From assembly GCF_009557055.1 (NCBI RefSeq), contig NZ_CP045649.1, forward strand, positions 1,773,501-1,837,500: a stretch of DNA of 64,000 nt, in the 5' to 3' direction. Under the pieces are notes generated by a model, which searched no databases, was not told the origin of the DNA, and saw only the letters and a list, made by a program, of their open reading frames with translations. The position numbers were made by a program, and so were the translations under genes. This stretch comes from Nocardioides sp. dk884. GTDB lineage: Bacteria > Actinomycetota > Actinomycetes > Propionibacteriales > Nocardioidaceae. Below, in pieces: positions 8,283 through 22,377 of this stretch (positions within the stretch are counted from its first letter, which is position 1; the number at the start of each line of letters is the position of its first letter).

Positions 8283-9299
8283 ATGCGTGCTGTGGTCTAC
8301 CGGAAGCCGGGTCCCTCGTCAGTCCTCACCCTCGTGGAGCGCGAGCTCCCCGAGCCCGGCCCGGGGGAGGTCCGGATCCGCCTGGTGCGCGCCGGGGTCA
8401 ACCCCACCGACTGGAAGTTCCGCACCACCACCCTCAACGGCCACGACGAGGTGACGCCGGGCCAGGACGGCGCCGGCGTCGTCGACGCGGTCGGACCCGA
8501 CGTCGAGGGCTTCGGCGTCGGCGACCGGGTCTGGACGATCCTGGCCCAGCACGGCTGCGCCTACGGCACCGCGGCGGAGCACACCGTCCAGCCGGTCGAG
8601 CACGTCGTGCACCTGCCCGGCGACGCCTCCTACGACCTCGGCGCCAGCCTCGGCGTGCCCGCGGTCACGGCGCACCGGGCGCTGACCTGCGCCTGGAACG
8701 GTCCGCGCCGCCTGGGTCCGGGCGCCCTCGCCGGGCGCACGGTCCTCATCGCCGGGGGAGCGGGCGCGGTCGGCAACGCCGCCATCCAGCTGGCCAGCTG
8801 GTCGGGCGCGACCGTGATCACCACGGTCAGCAGCGAGGAGAAGGCCGCGCTGGCGCTCGCCGCCGGCGCCGACCACGCGATCGACTACACCGCCGGCGAC
8901 ACGGCCGCCCGGATCCTCGCGATCGCACCCGGCGGCGTCGACCAGGTCGTGGAGGTCGCGCCGGCGGTCAACATCGACCTCGACATCGAGGTGCTGAAGG
9001 TGCACGGCACCCTCGCGATCTACGCCAACAACGGCGGCGAGGACATGACCGTGCCGCTGCGTGCGGCGTTCTCGAAGAACCTGCGCTTCCAGTTCGCCAT
9101 CCTCTACACCCTCGACCGGGGCCTGCTCGCCGCCGCCGCGGAGGACGTGTACGGCGCGGTGGAGGTCGGCGCGCTGCGGGTCGGCGCCGAGGCCGGTCTG
9201 CCGGTGCACCACTTCGCGCTGGCGGACACCGCCGCCGCCCACGACGCCGTGCAGGGCGGCCTCGTCGGCAAGGCGCTCCTCGACATCGCGGTGGACTGA
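8283..9299 (+). CDS. NADPH:quinone reductase-like MDR oxidoreductase
   Basis: Zinc-independent medium-chain dehydrogenase/reductase (338 aa). The N-terminal GroES-like domain begins MRAVVYRKPGPSSVLTLVER and contains GVNPTDWKFR and the family turn GQDGAGVVDAVG; the Rossmann domain shows VLIAGGAGAVGNAAIQLA (AxxGxVG NADPH motif) near residues 155-172. The structural and catalytic zinc Cys of true alcohol dehydrogenases are absent. Such enzymes reduce quinones or enones with NADPH; the natural substrate cannot be told from sequence. It stands alone between the disulfide oxidoreductase and the pyr operon. Confidence 0.88.
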   Translation: MRAVVYRKPGPSSVLTLVERELPEPGPGEVRIRLVRAGVNPTDWKFRTTTLNGHDEVTPGQDGAGVVDAVGPDVEGFGVGDRVWTILAQHGCAYGTAAEHTVQPVEHVVHLPGDASYDLGASLGVPAVTAHRALTCAWNGPRRLGPGALAGRTVLIAGGAGAVGNAAIQLASWSGATVITTVSSEEKAALALAAGADHAIDYTAGDTAARILAIAPGGVDQVVEVAPAVNIDLDIEVLKVHGTLAIYANNGGEDMTVPLRAAFSKNLRFQFAILYTLDRGLLAAAAEDVYGAVEVGALRVGAEAGLPVHHFALADTAAAHDAVQGGLVGKALLDIAVD

Positions 9300-9416
9300 A
9301 CCGACCGGGCCGTCCCGGTGCCGGCGCCGCAGCGGCCGGGCGCCGGACGTGACGAGCACGACGTCCGAAAGGCGGACCGACAGGCGGCACGGTCACCGGG
9401 CGGCTGCGGAGACCGG

Positions 9417-11025
<1,609 letters not shown>

Positions 11026-11029
<4 letters not shown>

Positions 11030-12327
11030 CCGACCCGATCCTGATCCAGGGTGGATCGCTGCTCGGGGGCGGTGTCGCCGACGTGCTCGTCGCGGACGGC
11101 GTCGTCGCCGCGGTGTCCACCACCCCCGGCGCGCTCGAGACCACGGGCGTCCGCGTCATCGACGCCGACGGCCTGGTGCTGCTGCCCGGCCTGGTGGACC
11201 TGCACACCCACCTGCGCGAGCCGGGCCGCGAGGACGCCGAGACCGTCCGCACCGGCTCCCACGCCGCCGCGCTCGGCGGCTACACCGCGGTGCTCGCGAT
11301 GGCGAACACCAACCCGGTCACCGACACCGCGGAGGCCGCCGAGCGCGTCCACGAGCTCGGCCGCCAGGTCGGCGTCGTCGACGTGCAGCCGGTCGGCGCG
11401 GTCACCAAGGGCCTGGAGGGCGAGGAGCTCGCCGAGCTCGGCCTGATGGCCCGCTCGCGCGCCGGGGTCCGCGTCTTCTCCGACGACGGCCGCTGCGTCC
11501 AGGACGCCCGGGTGATGCGTCGCGCGCTGGAGTACGTCAAGGCCTTCGGCGGGGTGATCAGCCAGCACTCCCAGGACTCCTCGCTGGCCGGCCCCGGGGC
11601 CTGCTGCCACGAGGGCGAGGTCTCGGGCCGCCTCGGCCTGACCGGCTGGCCCGGGGTCGCCGAGGAGGTCATCGTCGCGCGCGACGTGATGCTCGCGCGC
11701 CACACCGGCAGCCGGGTGCACGTCGCCCACGCCTCGACCGCCGGCACCGTGGAGGTGCTGCGCTGGGCGCGCAGCCAGGGGATCGCCGTGACCGCCGAGG
11801 TCACCCCGCACCACCTGCTGCTCACCACCGAGGAGCTGCTCGGCTACGACCCGACGTACAAGGTCAACCCGCCGCTGCGCCCCGCCGAGGACGTCGAGGC
11901 GCTGCGCGACGCGCTCGCCGACGGCACCATCGACGCGGTCGCCACCGACCACGCCCCGCACGCCCGCCACGACAAGCAGCACGCCTTCGGCGACGCGGCG
12001 TTCGGGATGCTCGGCCTCGAGACCGCGCTCGGCGTGGTCGCGACCGTGATGGTCGAGTCCGGTCGCCTGGACTGGGCCGGCGTGGCCCGCGTCATGTCGC
12101 ACAACCCCGCCCGGATCGCCGGGCTCGGCGGCCACGGCCGCCCGATCGAGGTCGGCGAGCCCGCCAACCTGACGCTGGTCGACCCGGCCGCCTCGATCAC
12201 CGTGGACCGCGACGCCTCGGCGTCGCTGTCCCGCAACAACCCCTGGCACGGCCGCACCCTCTCCGCGGCCGTGCACACCACTCTGCTGCGCGGTGTCCCC
12301 ACCGTGCTGGAAGGAAAGCTGGCATGA
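11026..12327 (+). CDS. pyrC: Dihydroorotase
   Basis: Class I dihydroorotase (433 aa) that cyclises carbamoyl-aspartate to dihydroorotate. The zinc-binding [16 protein letters not shown] motif is near residue 60; further metal ligands lie in [24 protein letters not shown] and the ATDHAPH motif, which holds the catalytic Asp. It overlaps pyrB and carA by four bases each (ATGA). The small membrane protein gene usually found between pyrC and carA in mycobacteria is missing here. Confidence 0.97.
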
Positions 12328-13445
12328 GCGAGGCACTGCTCGTCCTGGAGGACGGGCGCACCTTCCGCGGCGAGGCGTTCGGCGCCGAGGGCGAGACCTT
12401 CGGCGAGGCGGTCTTCAACACCGGCATGACCGGCTACCAGGAGACCCTCACCGACCCCTCCTACCACCGCCAGGTCGTCGTGATGACCGCCCCGCACGTC
12501 GGCAACACCGGCGTCAACGACGAGGACCCCGAGAGCCAGCGGATCTGGGTCGCCGGGTACGTCGTGCGCGACCCCGCCCGCGTCTCGTCGAACTGGCGCG
12601 CCCAGCGCACCCTCGACGACGAGCTGCGCGAGCAGGGCGTCGTCGGCATCTCCGGCGTCGACACCCGCGCGCTGACCCGCCACCTGCGTGAGCGCGGCGC
12701 GATGCGCGTCGGCATCTCCACCACCGAGACCGACCCCGAGGCGCTGCTCTCGCGGGTCCGCGGCTCCGCGGAGATGAGCGGGCTCGAGCTCGCCGACGAG
12801 GTCACCACCGCCGAGGCGTACGTCGTCCCGGCCCAGGGGGAGAAGCGGTTCACCGTGGTCGCCCTCGACCTCGGCATCAAGACCATGACGCCCACCCGGA
12901 TGGCCGAGCGCGGCATCGAGGTGCACGTGCTGCCCGCGACCGCCTCGCTCGAGGACGTCCTCGCGGTCTCACCCGACGGGCTCTTCTACTCCAACGGACC
13001 CGGCGACCCGGCGGCCACGACCCAGCAGGTCGAGGTGCTCCAGGGCGCCCTCGAGCGCGGGCTGCCGTACTTCGGCATCTGCTTCGGCAACCAGCTCTTC
13101 GGCCGCGCGCTCGGCTTCGGCACCTACAAGCTCAAGTACGGCCACCGCGGCATCAACCAGCCGGTGATGGACCGCACCACCGGCAAGGTCGAGGTGACCG
13201 CGCACAACCACGGCTTCGCCGTCGACGCACCCCTGGACCGCGCGACCGAGACGCCGTACGGCGCCGCCAGCGTCAGCCACGTCTGCCTCAACGACGACGT
13301 GGTCGAGGGGCTCGAGCTGCGCTCCCCGGCGGGCGACCTGCTCGGCTTCTCGGTGCAGTACCACCCCGAGGCCGCGGCCGGCCCCCACGACGCCGCGTAC
13401 CTCTTCGATCGTTTCGTCCAGCTCCTGACCGACCGGAAGGCCTGA
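12324..13445 (+). CDS. carA: Carbamoyl-phosphate synthase small (glutaminase) subunit
   Basis: CarA (373 aa) hydrolyses glutamine and channels ammonia to CarB. The N-terminal half carries the CarA-specific domain with [22 protein letters not shown] split across two parts; the C-terminal class I amidotransferase domain contains the nucleophile in [16 protein letters not shown] and the His/Glu of [13 protein letters not shown]. The oxyanion segment SNGPGDP is present. It overlaps the pyrC stop and lies 5 bases before carB. Confidence 0.96.
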   Translation: MSEALLVLEDGRTFRGEAFGAEGETFGEAVFNTGMTGYQETLTDPSYHRQVVVMTAPHVGNTGVNDEDPESQRIWVAGYVVRDPARVSSNWRAQRTLDDELREQGVVGISGVDTRALTRHLRERGAMRVGISTTETDPEALLSRVRGSAEMSGLELADEVTTAEAYVVPAQGEKRFTVVALDLGIKTMTPTRMAERGIEVHVLPATASLEDVLAVSPDGLFYSNGPGDPAATTQQVEVLQGALERGLPYFGICFGNQLFGRALGFGTYKLKYGHRGINQPVMDRTTGKVEVTAHNHGFAVDAPLDRATETPYGAASVSHVCLNDDVVEGLELRSPAGDLLGFSVQYHPEAAAGPHDAAYLFDRFVQLLTDRKA

Positions 13446-13450
13446 ACCCC

Positions 13451-16780
<3,330 letters not shown>

Positions 16781-16787
16781 CCCGGGC

Positions 16788-17867
16788 GTGATCTACCGCA
16801 GCCTCTTCGACCACGTCCTGGTCCGCACGGACCCCGAGCAGGCCCACCACGTCGCGTTCCGTGCGCTGCGGGCGGGCGGGCCGGTCCTGGCCGGCCTCGC
16901 CCGGCTGGACCGCGCCGCCGGCCGGGCGCCCGGGCGCCCGGTGGAGGTCATGGGGCTGCGGTTCCCGCACGTGCTGGGGCTCGCGGCGGGGTTCGACAAG
17001 AACGCCGTGGGCATCGACGCGCTCGGCGCGCTGGGCTACGGCCACGTCGAGATCGGCACGGTCACGGGGGAGGCCCAGCCGGGCAACCCCCGCCCGCGGC
17101 TGTTCCGGCTGCCCGAGGACGGCGCGATCATCAACCGGATGGGCTTCAACAACGACGGCGCCGAGGCGGTCGCGGTGCGGCTCGCCGAGCGGCGCCGTCG
17201 CCGGACCCTGCGCGGCGGCGGTCCCGGCCCGGTGCTGGGCATCAACATCGGCAAGACCAAGGTCGTGCCCGAGGACGACGAGGCGGCGGTGCTCGCGGAC
17301 TACCGCAAGAGCGCGGGCCTGCTCGCGCCGTACGCCGACTACCTGGTGGTCAACGTCAGCTCGCCGAACACCCCGGGCCTGCGCAACCTGCAGGCCGTGG
17401 AGCGGCTCGCGCCGCTGCTGGCGGCGGTGCGCGAGACCGCCGACGCCGCGGTCCCCGCGCGCCGGGTGCCGCTGCTGGTCAAGATCGCCCCCGACCTCGC
17501 CGACGAGGACGTGCGCGAGGTGGCCGACCTGGCCACCGCCACCGGGCTGGACGGCATCATCGCCACCAACACGACGATCTCGCGCGAGGGGCTGCGCTCC
17601 GCGCCCGAGAAGGTCGCGGCGATCGGCGCCGGCGGGCTCTCCGGTCGCCCCCTCACCGAGCGGTCCCTGGAGGTCCTGCGGCTGCTGCGGGCGCAGGTCG
17701 GTGACGACCTGGCCCTGGTCTCGGTCGGCGGCATCACCACCGTCGAGGACGCCCGCGCGCGCCTCGACGCCGGAGCCGACCTGCTGCAGGCCTACTCCGC
17801 GTTCATCTACGAGGGGCCGCTGTGGGCGCGCCGGATCGTCGCGGGCCTCGAGGGCCGTCAGGCATGA
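16788..17867 (+). CDS. pyrD: Dihydroorotate dehydrogenase, class 2 (quinone-dependent)
   Basis: Membrane-associated FMN enzyme (359 aa) that oxidises dihydroorotate with quinone. It starts (GTG) as [21 protein letters not shown], the N-terminal helical extension that places class 2 enzymes on the membrane and feeds quinone. Signatures include [26 protein letters not shown], the catalytic-serine loop [24 protein letters not shown] and the phosphate-binding [23 protein letters not shown] 16788 lies 7 bases after the carB stop; an upstream extension to 16623 would overlap carB and lacks family similarity. All active site residues look intact, so this is presumably the working DHODH. Confidence 0.96.
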   Translation: MIYRSLFDHVLVRTDPEQAHHVAFRALRAGGPVLAGLARLDRAAGRAPGRPVEVMGLRFPHVLGLAAGFDKNAVGIDALGALGYGHVEIGTVTGEAQPGNPRPRLFRLPEDGAIINRMGFNNDGAEAVAVRLAERRRRRTLRGGGPGPVLGINIGKTKVVPEDDEAAVLADYRKSAGLLAPYADYLVVNVSSPNTPGLRNLQAVERLAPLLAAVRETADAAVPARRVPLLVKIAPDLADEDVREVADLATATGLDGIIATNTTISREGLRSAPEKVAAIGAGGLSGRPLTERSLEVLRLLRAQVGDDLALVSVGGITTVEDARARLDAGADLLQAYSAFIYEGPLWARRIVAGLEGRQA

Positions 17868-17874
17868 TGCCGAG

Positions 17875-18693
17875 GTGAGTCCCGTGCACGCGACCGGCGA
17901 GCTGCTGGCCAGCCGCAAGGTCGGCGCGTACCACCACCTCAGCGTCGTCGCCCGCGGCGTCGCCGAGCAGTTCCGCCCCGGCACCTTCGTCGCGGCGAGC
18001 GTCGGCACCCCCGGGACCTCCGCGACCCTCGCGCCCCGGCCGCTGTGGATCCACCGGGTCCGCCCCGTCGGCGGCTACGGGCTCGCGCTCCAGCTGGTGC
18101 TCGAGGTCCGCGGGCCCGGCACCCGCTGGCTCGCCGAGCAGCCGGTCGGCGCCCGACTGGAGCTCACCGGGCCGCTCGGGCGCCCGTTCGCGCTGCCCAA
18201 GGAGCCCGTGGCGTGCGTGCTGGTGGGGGAGGGCTACTCCGCCGCCCCGCTGTTCCCGCTCGCCGAGCGGCTGCGCGAGCGCGGCTGCGCGGTGACCCTG
18301 CTCCTGGGCGCCCCCGACGAGGCGCACCTGCTCTCCGCCCTGGAGGCCCGGCGCTCCGCGCGCGCCGTCACCGTGGTGACCCGGGACGGCTCGGTCGGCC
18401 AGCGCGGCGAGATCGCGGGTGCGGTCGCGGAGGTGCTGCGCCGTGCCGAGGCCGCCGTCGTGTACGCCGCCGGGCCCGCGCCGATGCTGCACGCCGTGGC
18501 CGCCGCGGCCGAGACCCACGGCGCCTGGAGCCAGTGCGCGGTCGAGCGGCCGCTGGCCTGCGCGACCGGGCTGTGCCACGGCTGCCCGGTGCCGGTCGTC
18601 GGCGAGGACGGCGTGGCCCGCACCGTGCGCGCCTGCGTGGACGGCCCGGTCTTCCGGGGGGACCGGGTGCGCTGGGCCGAGGTGGTCCGATGA
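17875..18693 (+). CDS. pyrK: PyrK-like FAD / [2Fe-2S] electron transfer protein
   Basis: Protein of 272 aa of the dihydroorotate dehydrogenase electron transfer subunit family: an N-terminal FAD-binding beta barrel (RPLWIHRVRP, where the usual RPxS flavin motif is altered), a nucleotide-binding domain (CVLVGEGYSAAPLFPLAERL, and YAAGPAPMLHAVAA) and a C-terminal [2Fe-2S] cluster site with Cys in CATGLCHGCP and a distal ACVDGPVF. PyrK partners class 1B PyrD and passes electrons to NAD. The next gene is a PyrD-like protein, so the pair is kept together, although a class 2 PyrD is already encoded. GTG 17875 is chosen; GTG 17884 is an alternative. Confidence 0.85.
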   Translation: MSPVHATGELLASRKVGAYHHLSVVARGVAEQFRPGTFVAASVGTPGTSATLAPRPLWIHRVRPVGGYGLALQLVLEVRGPGTRWLAEQPVGARLELTGPLGRPFALPKEPVACVLVGEGYSAAPLFPLAERLRERGCAVTLLLGAPDEAHLLSALEARRSARAVTVVTRDGSVGQRGEIAGAVAEVLRRAEAAVVYAAGPAPMLHAVAAAAETHGAWSQCAVERPLACATGLCHGCPVPVVGEDGVARTVRACVDGPVFRGDRVRWAEVVR

Positions 18694-19655
18694 GCGGCCC
18701 GCGCAGCGCCCCGCAGATCCCCGGGCTGGCACTGCGCAACCCGGTCCTCACCGCCGCCGGGTGCGGCGGCACCGGCCGCGAGCTCGCGGCGTACACGCCC
18801 CTGGACGCGCTCGGCGCGTTCACCACCCGCACGATCACCCTCAACCCGCGCCCCGGCGGGCCCGTGCCGCGCGTGGTGGAGACGCCGTCCGGGCTGGTGC
18901 ACTCCACCGGCTGCCCCAACCCCGGCCTCGAGGGCTTCTTGGCCACCGAGCTGCCGCCGCTGGTGCAGGCCGGCGCCCGCGTCGTGGTCTCGGTGGCCGC
19001 CGCCTCGGTGCAGGAGTACGCCGACCTGGTGGGCCGCCTCAGCCGCGCGCCGGGAATCGCCGCGGTCGAGGTCAACCTCTCCGCACCCGACGCCGCCGCG
19101 CACGGGCTGTTCGACGTGCGCGAGCCGTTCCACATCACCAGCGTGCTCACCGCCGTGCTGCGCGAGCTGCCGCCCGGCGTCCCGGTGCTGGCCAAGCTGC
19201 GGCCCGACGTGCTCCGCGTGGTGGAGGCGGCCCGCACCGCGGCCGAGTCCGGCGCCGTCGCCGTCGTCGTGGGCGGGCCGCAGCCCGCCGCGCTCCCGGA
19301 CGGCCGCGCCGCCGGGCTCAGCGGCCCGGCCATCCGCCCGCTCGCGCTGCGCTGCGTCACCGAGGTGCGCGCGGCGCTGCCGTCGCTGCCCGTCATCGGC
19401 GCCGGCGGCATCGCCACGGCCGCCGACGCCCGGGAGTTCCTGCGCGCCGGGGCGACCGCTGTCCAGCTCGGCACGGCCCTGCTGCACGACCCGACCACCG
19501 CCGGCCGGCTGGTCGCCGCGCTCGCCTCCGACGGGCCGGACGGCGAGGACGGCGAGGAGAGCAGCGCCGAAGGCGCCGGCTCGGCCCCGGCGCCGCCCGC
19601 GCGACCGGCCCGCCCGGTCCAGATCAACACCGACCCCACCCAGGAGCACCGATGA
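18690..19655 (+). CDS. Class 1B DHODH-like protein with altered active site
   Basis: FMN-barrel protein (321 aa) related to class 1B PyrD, the PyrK partner. It keeps the fold markers: LRNPVLTAAGCGGTG at the start, TITLNPRPGGPVPRVVETPS, VLAKLRPDV and the FMN phosphate site VIGAGGIATAADAREFLRAG. However the catalytic loop, normally N-x-S-C-P-N, reads VNLSAPDAAAHG: Cys is replaced by Ala (codon 19083-19085) and Asn by Asp. The Lys usually found in the T-K-S/T-x-T-L segment is Arg (TTRTITL), and NAIGLQN is replaced by HSTGCPN. A C-terminal tail of about 45 residues is acidic then Pro-rich. It may have another substrate, a supporting role, or be inactive. It overlaps pyrK and pyrF by four bases each. 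Confidence 0.8.
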   Translation: MSGPRSAPQIPGLALRNPVLTAAGCGGTGRELAAYTPLDALGAFTTRTITLNPRPGGPVPRVVETPSGLVHSTGCPNPGLEGFLATELPPLVQAGARVVVSVAAASVQEYADLVGRLSRAPGIAAVEVNLSAPDAAAHGLFDVREPFHITSVLTAVLRELPPGVPVLAKLRPDVLRVVEAARTAAESGAVAVVVGGPQPAALPDGRAAGLSGPAIRPLALRCVTEVRAALPSLPVIGAGGIATAADAREFLRAGATAVQLGTALLHDPTTAGRLVAALASDGPDGEDGEESSAEGAGSAPAPPARPARPVQINTDPTQEHR

Positions 19656-20500
19656 CCAGCACCGCCGTCCCGTTCGGCACCCGCCTGCACGCGGCCGTCG
19701 CCGAGCGCGGTCCGCTCTGCGTGGGGATCGACCCGCACGCCGCCCTGCTGCAGGCGTGGGGGCTCGGCGACGACGTCGCCGGCCTGGAGCGGTTCGCGCT
19801 GAGCACCGTCGAGGCGGTGGCGCCGCACGCCTCGGTCATCAAGCCCCAGTCGGCGTTCTACGAGCGCTTCGGCAGCCGCGGCGTCGCGGTGCTGGAGCGG
19901 GTGGTCGCCGAGTCGCGGGCCGCCGGCGCGCTGGTGCTGCTCGACGTCAAGCGCGGCGACATCGGCTCCACCTCCCAGGCCTACGCCGACGCCTACCTCG
20001 ACCCGTCCTCACCGCTGGCCGTCGACGCGATCACCGCCAGCCCGTTCCTCGGGTTCGGCTCGCTGGACCCGATGGTGCACACCGCGCAGCGCCACGGCGC
20101 CGGCGTCTTCGTGCTCGCGCTGACCTCCAACCCGGAGGGCGCCGAGGTGCAGCACGCGGTGGCCGCCGACGGGCGCACGGTCGCCGGCACGGTGCTCGAC
20201 TCGCTGCGCACGCTCAACGCCGCCGAGGTCGCGGCGGGCGCCCCGGCCGGCAGCTTCGGCGCGGTGGTCGGCGCCACGATCGGGGAGAGCGCCGAGGACC
20301 TCGACATCGCCGGCCCGCTGCTCGCCCCCGGGTACGGCGCCCAGGGCGGCACCCGCGAGGACCTGCGCCGCATCTTCGGCGCGGCCGCCCGCCACGTGCT
20401 GCCGAGCTCCTCGCGCGACGTCCTGCGGCTGGGCCCGGACGCCGCCGCGATGCGCGACGCGGTGCTGCGCGCGAACGACGAGCTCGCGGTCCTGCGCTGA
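19652..20500 (+). CDS. pyrF: Orotidine 5'-phosphate decarboxylase (type 2)
   Basis: Last enzyme of UMP synthesis (282 aa), decarboxylating OMP. The type 2 (mycobacterial) form is shown by the length, the N-terminal LCVGIDPH motif, KPQSAFYERFG, and the catalytic LLDVKRGDIGSTSQAYADAY with its Lys-Asp tetrad, followed by TASPFLGFGSLDPM. The phosphate-binding C-terminal part contains LLAPGYGAQGG. It begins with ATG overlapping the preceding stop (ATGA) and closes the pyrimidine set; the next ORF begins one base into its stop codon (TGATG). Confidence 0.96.
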   Translation: MTSTAVPFGTRLHAAVAERGPLCVGIDPHAALLQAWGLGDDVAGLERFALSTVEAVAPHASVIKPQSAFYERFGSRGVAVLERVVAESRAAGALVLLDVKRGDIGSTSQAYADAYLDPSSPLAVDAITASPFLGFGSLDPMVHTAQRHGAGVFVLALTSNPEGAEVQHAVAADGRTVAGTVLDSLRTLNAAEVAAGAPAGSFGAVVGATIGESAEDLDIAGPLLAPGYGAQGGTREDLRRIFGAAARHVLPSSSRDVLRLGPDAAAMRDAVLRANDELAVLR

Positions 20501-20970
20501 TGCGGGCGAGCGCCCGGGCCCGCCGGCGGGGCGCCGCGCTGGCCGGTGCGTGCGCGCTGACGCTCTCGGTCGCGCTCGCGGGCTGGGGGCAGGACGAGAC
20601 CGAGTCCTACTGCGCGGAGGTCTCCGCGCGCCAGGACGAGCTCGCCGGGCACCTCGACGAGGGCGGCCCGGACGCGCTGCTGCGGGCGCTGCCGGTCCTC
20701 GAGGACCTCGGCGAGGAGGCCCCCGGCGACCTCGCCGACGAGTGGCACCAGGTGCTCGGGCGGCTGCGCGCGCTGGACTCCGCGCTGCGCGAGGCGGGCG
20801 TGGACCCCGCGTCGTACGACCGCGAGGAGCCGCCGGGCGACCTGAGCGGTGCGCAGCGCAGCGCGATCGACGGCGCCGCGGGCGAGCTGGTCTCCGAGCG
20901 CACCGCCGAGGCGATGGCGGGACTGGAGCAGCAGGCGCGCGACGTGTGCAAGACACCGCTGGTGCCGTAG
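20500..20970 (+). CDS. Small exported protein with lipoprotein-like signal (lipobox Cys replaced by Trp)
   Basis: Protein of 156 aa with a typical signal peptide: basic N-region (about residues 2-10), hydrophobic core ALAGACALTLSVALAG and then WGQDETESYC. In lipoproteins this site would read LAG-C; here the codon at 20584-20586 is TGG (Trp). The mature part is acidic, helical, with two Cys (SYC and RDVC) that could form a disulfide. No domain recognised. Its ATG overlaps the pyrF stop, so it rides on the pyr transcript. Either it is a secreted non-lipidated protein or the Trp codon is a mutation or read error next to a run of five G. Confidence 0.65.
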   Translation: MRASARARRRGAALAGACALTLSVALAGWGQDETESYCAEVSARQDELAGHLDEGGPDALLRALPVLEDLGEEAPGDLADEWHQVLGRLRALDSALREAGVDPASYDREEPPGDLSGAQRSAIDGAAGELVSERTAEAMAGLEQQARDVCKTPLVP

Positions 20971-21017
20971 CCGCGTGTGACCGGCGGCGCACCCGCGGGC
21001 CCACCGGCCCCGGCCGA

Positions 21018-21047
21018 TTGCCGCCGCCTCCCGCTTCTGACTACATT
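21018..21047 (+). promoter_or_regulatory. Candidate promoter of mihF-gmk-rpoZ
   Basis: TTGCCG (21018-21023) and TACATT (21042-21047) are separated by 18 bases, a good fit to a sigma-A type promoter. The leader would be about 62 bases before the mihF GTG. Confidence 0.5.
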
Positions 21048-21115
21048 GAGCAGCACCACGCCAGTGGGCGCCGCGGGTGACTGCGCGGCCCCGACACCGA
21101 TGAAGAAGGACGCCC

Positions 21116-21439
21116 GTGGCTCTGCCCCCGCTCACCCCCGAACAGCGCCAGGCAGCACTCGAGAAGGCGGCCGCGTCCCGCCGCGAGCGGGCCGAGGTGA
21201 AGAACCGCCTGAAGAACTCCGGCGCCTCCATCATCGAGGTGATCCGCGAGGGACAGGTCAACGAGGTCGTCGGCAAGATGAAGGTCGTCGACCTGCTCCA
21301 GTCGATGCCCGGCCTGGGCAAGGTGCGGGCCCGCCAGACCATGGAGCGCCTGGGCATCGCCGAGAGCCGCCGCGTGCGCGGCCTCGGCGCCAAGCAGGTC
21401 GCGGCCCTCGAGGCCGAGTTCGCCTCGCGCGACGCGTGA
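21116..21439 (+). CDS. mihF: Integration host factor, actinobacterial type (mIHF)
   Basis: Small nucleoid protein (107 aa) that bends DNA and is unrelated to the IHF of proteobacteria. The sequence [20 protein letters not shown], the basic helix [15 protein letters not shown], and the helix-two-turn-helix [18 protein letters not shown] are diagnostic. GTG 21116 is preceded by GAAGAAGGA as ribosome binding site. Its stop overlaps the GTG of gmk by four bases, the usual mihF-gmk-rpoZ order of actinobacteria. Confidence 0.95.
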   Translation: MALPPLTPEQRQAALEKAAASRRERAEVKNRLKNSGASIIEVIREGQVNEVVGKMKVVDLLQSMPGLGKVRARQTMERLGIAESRRVRGLGAKQVAALEAEFASRDA

Positions 21440-22017
21440 GCACCCCCGAGCGCCGCTCCCGACTCGTCGTCCTGGCCGGCCCGACGGCCGTCGGCAAGGG
21501 CACGGTGGCCGCCGCTGTCCGCGAGGCGCACCCCGAGGTCTGGATCTCGGTCTCCGCGACCACCCGCCCGCCGCGTCCCGGCGAGGAGAACGGCGTCCAC
21601 TACTGGTTCGTCTCCGACGCCGAGTTCGACCGGATGATCGCCGAGGAGGACCTGCTGGAGTGGGCGGTGGTGCACAAGGCCGCCCGCTACGGCACGCCGC
21701 GCCAGCCGGTCGAGCTCGCCCTGGCCAGCGGCCAGCCCGCGATGCTGGAGATCGACCTGCAGGGCGCGCGCCAGGTCCGCCGCACGATGCCCGACGCGTT
21801 GTTCGTCTTCTTGAGCCCCCCGTCGTGGGATGAGCTGGTGCGCCGACTCGTCGGTCGCGGCACCGAGACGGCCGAGCAGCGCGAGCGCCGACTGGAGACC
21901 GCACGTGTCGAGCTGGCGGCCGAGTCGGAGTTCGATATCACCATCGTCAACCATGAAGTTCACGAGGCAGCCGAGCAGTTGGTAGCCTTGCTGAAGCAAC
22001 CACCGACAGATCTGTGA
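21436..22017 (+). CDS. gmk: Guanylate kinase
   Basis: Gmk (193 aa) phosphorylates GMP to GDP. The P-loop is [11 protein letters not shown], the GMP-binding lid region has [13 protein letters not shown] and [11 protein letters not shown], and the core includes [14 protein letters not shown]. The GPTAVGKGT loop has Thr-Ala where GPSGVGKGT is more usual, but the Lys and Gly are in place. The GTG at 21436 is chosen because it overlaps the mihF stop and starts the conserved region; the open frame extends further upstream but without similarity. Its TGA overlaps a GTG upstream of rpoZ. Confidence 0.93.
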   Translation: MSTPERRSRLVVLAGPTAVGKGTVAAAVREAHPEVWISVSATTRPPRPGEENGVHYWFVSDAEFDRMIAEEDLLEWAVVHKAARYGTPRQPVELALASGQPAMLEIDLQGARQVRRTMPDALFVFLSPPSWDELVRRLVGRGTETAEQRERRLETARVELAAESEFDITIVNHEVHEAAEQLVALLKQPPTDL

Positions 22018-22028
22018 GGCGTTTTAGC

Positions 22029-22358
22029 GTGCCTGGACCCATCATCGACGCTCAGGGTGTCACCAACCCTCCGATCGACGACCTGCTCACCAAGACCGAC
22101 AGCAAGTACAAGCTGGTGCTCTACAGCGCCAAGCGCGCACGTCAGATCAACGCCTACTACTCCCAGCTCGGCGAGGGCCTGCTGGAGTACGTCGGTCCGC
22201 TCGTGGACACCCACGTGCAGGAGAAGCCCCTCTCGATCGCGCTGCGCGAGATCAGCGAGGACCTGCTGACCTGCGAGGACATCGACCCGGCCGAGCTGGC
22301 TGCCGAGGCTGCGGCGCAGGCTGCCGCCGCGGACGCCGGCTTCAACGCCGAGGCGTGA
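22029..22358 (+). CDS. rpoZ: RNA polymerase omega subunit
   Basis: Omega (109 aa from this start) helps assemble RNA polymerase by chaperoning beta'. The conserved core [20 protein letters not shown], the [16 protein letters not shown] segment and [16 protein letters not shown] match actinobacterial omega; an Ala-rich tail follows. GTG 22029 is preferred because GTGAGG upstream gives a Shine-Dalgarno match at about nine bases; GTG 22014, which overlaps the gmk stop, would add MRRFS. Confidence 0.93.
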   Translation: MPGPIIDAQGVTNPPIDDLLTKTDSKYKLVLYSAKRARQINAYYSQLGEGLLEYVGPLVDTHVQEKPLSIALREISEDLLTCEDIDPAELAAEAAAQAAAADAGFNAEA

Positions 22359-22377
22359 CCCACCCCGTGCTTCGCCG

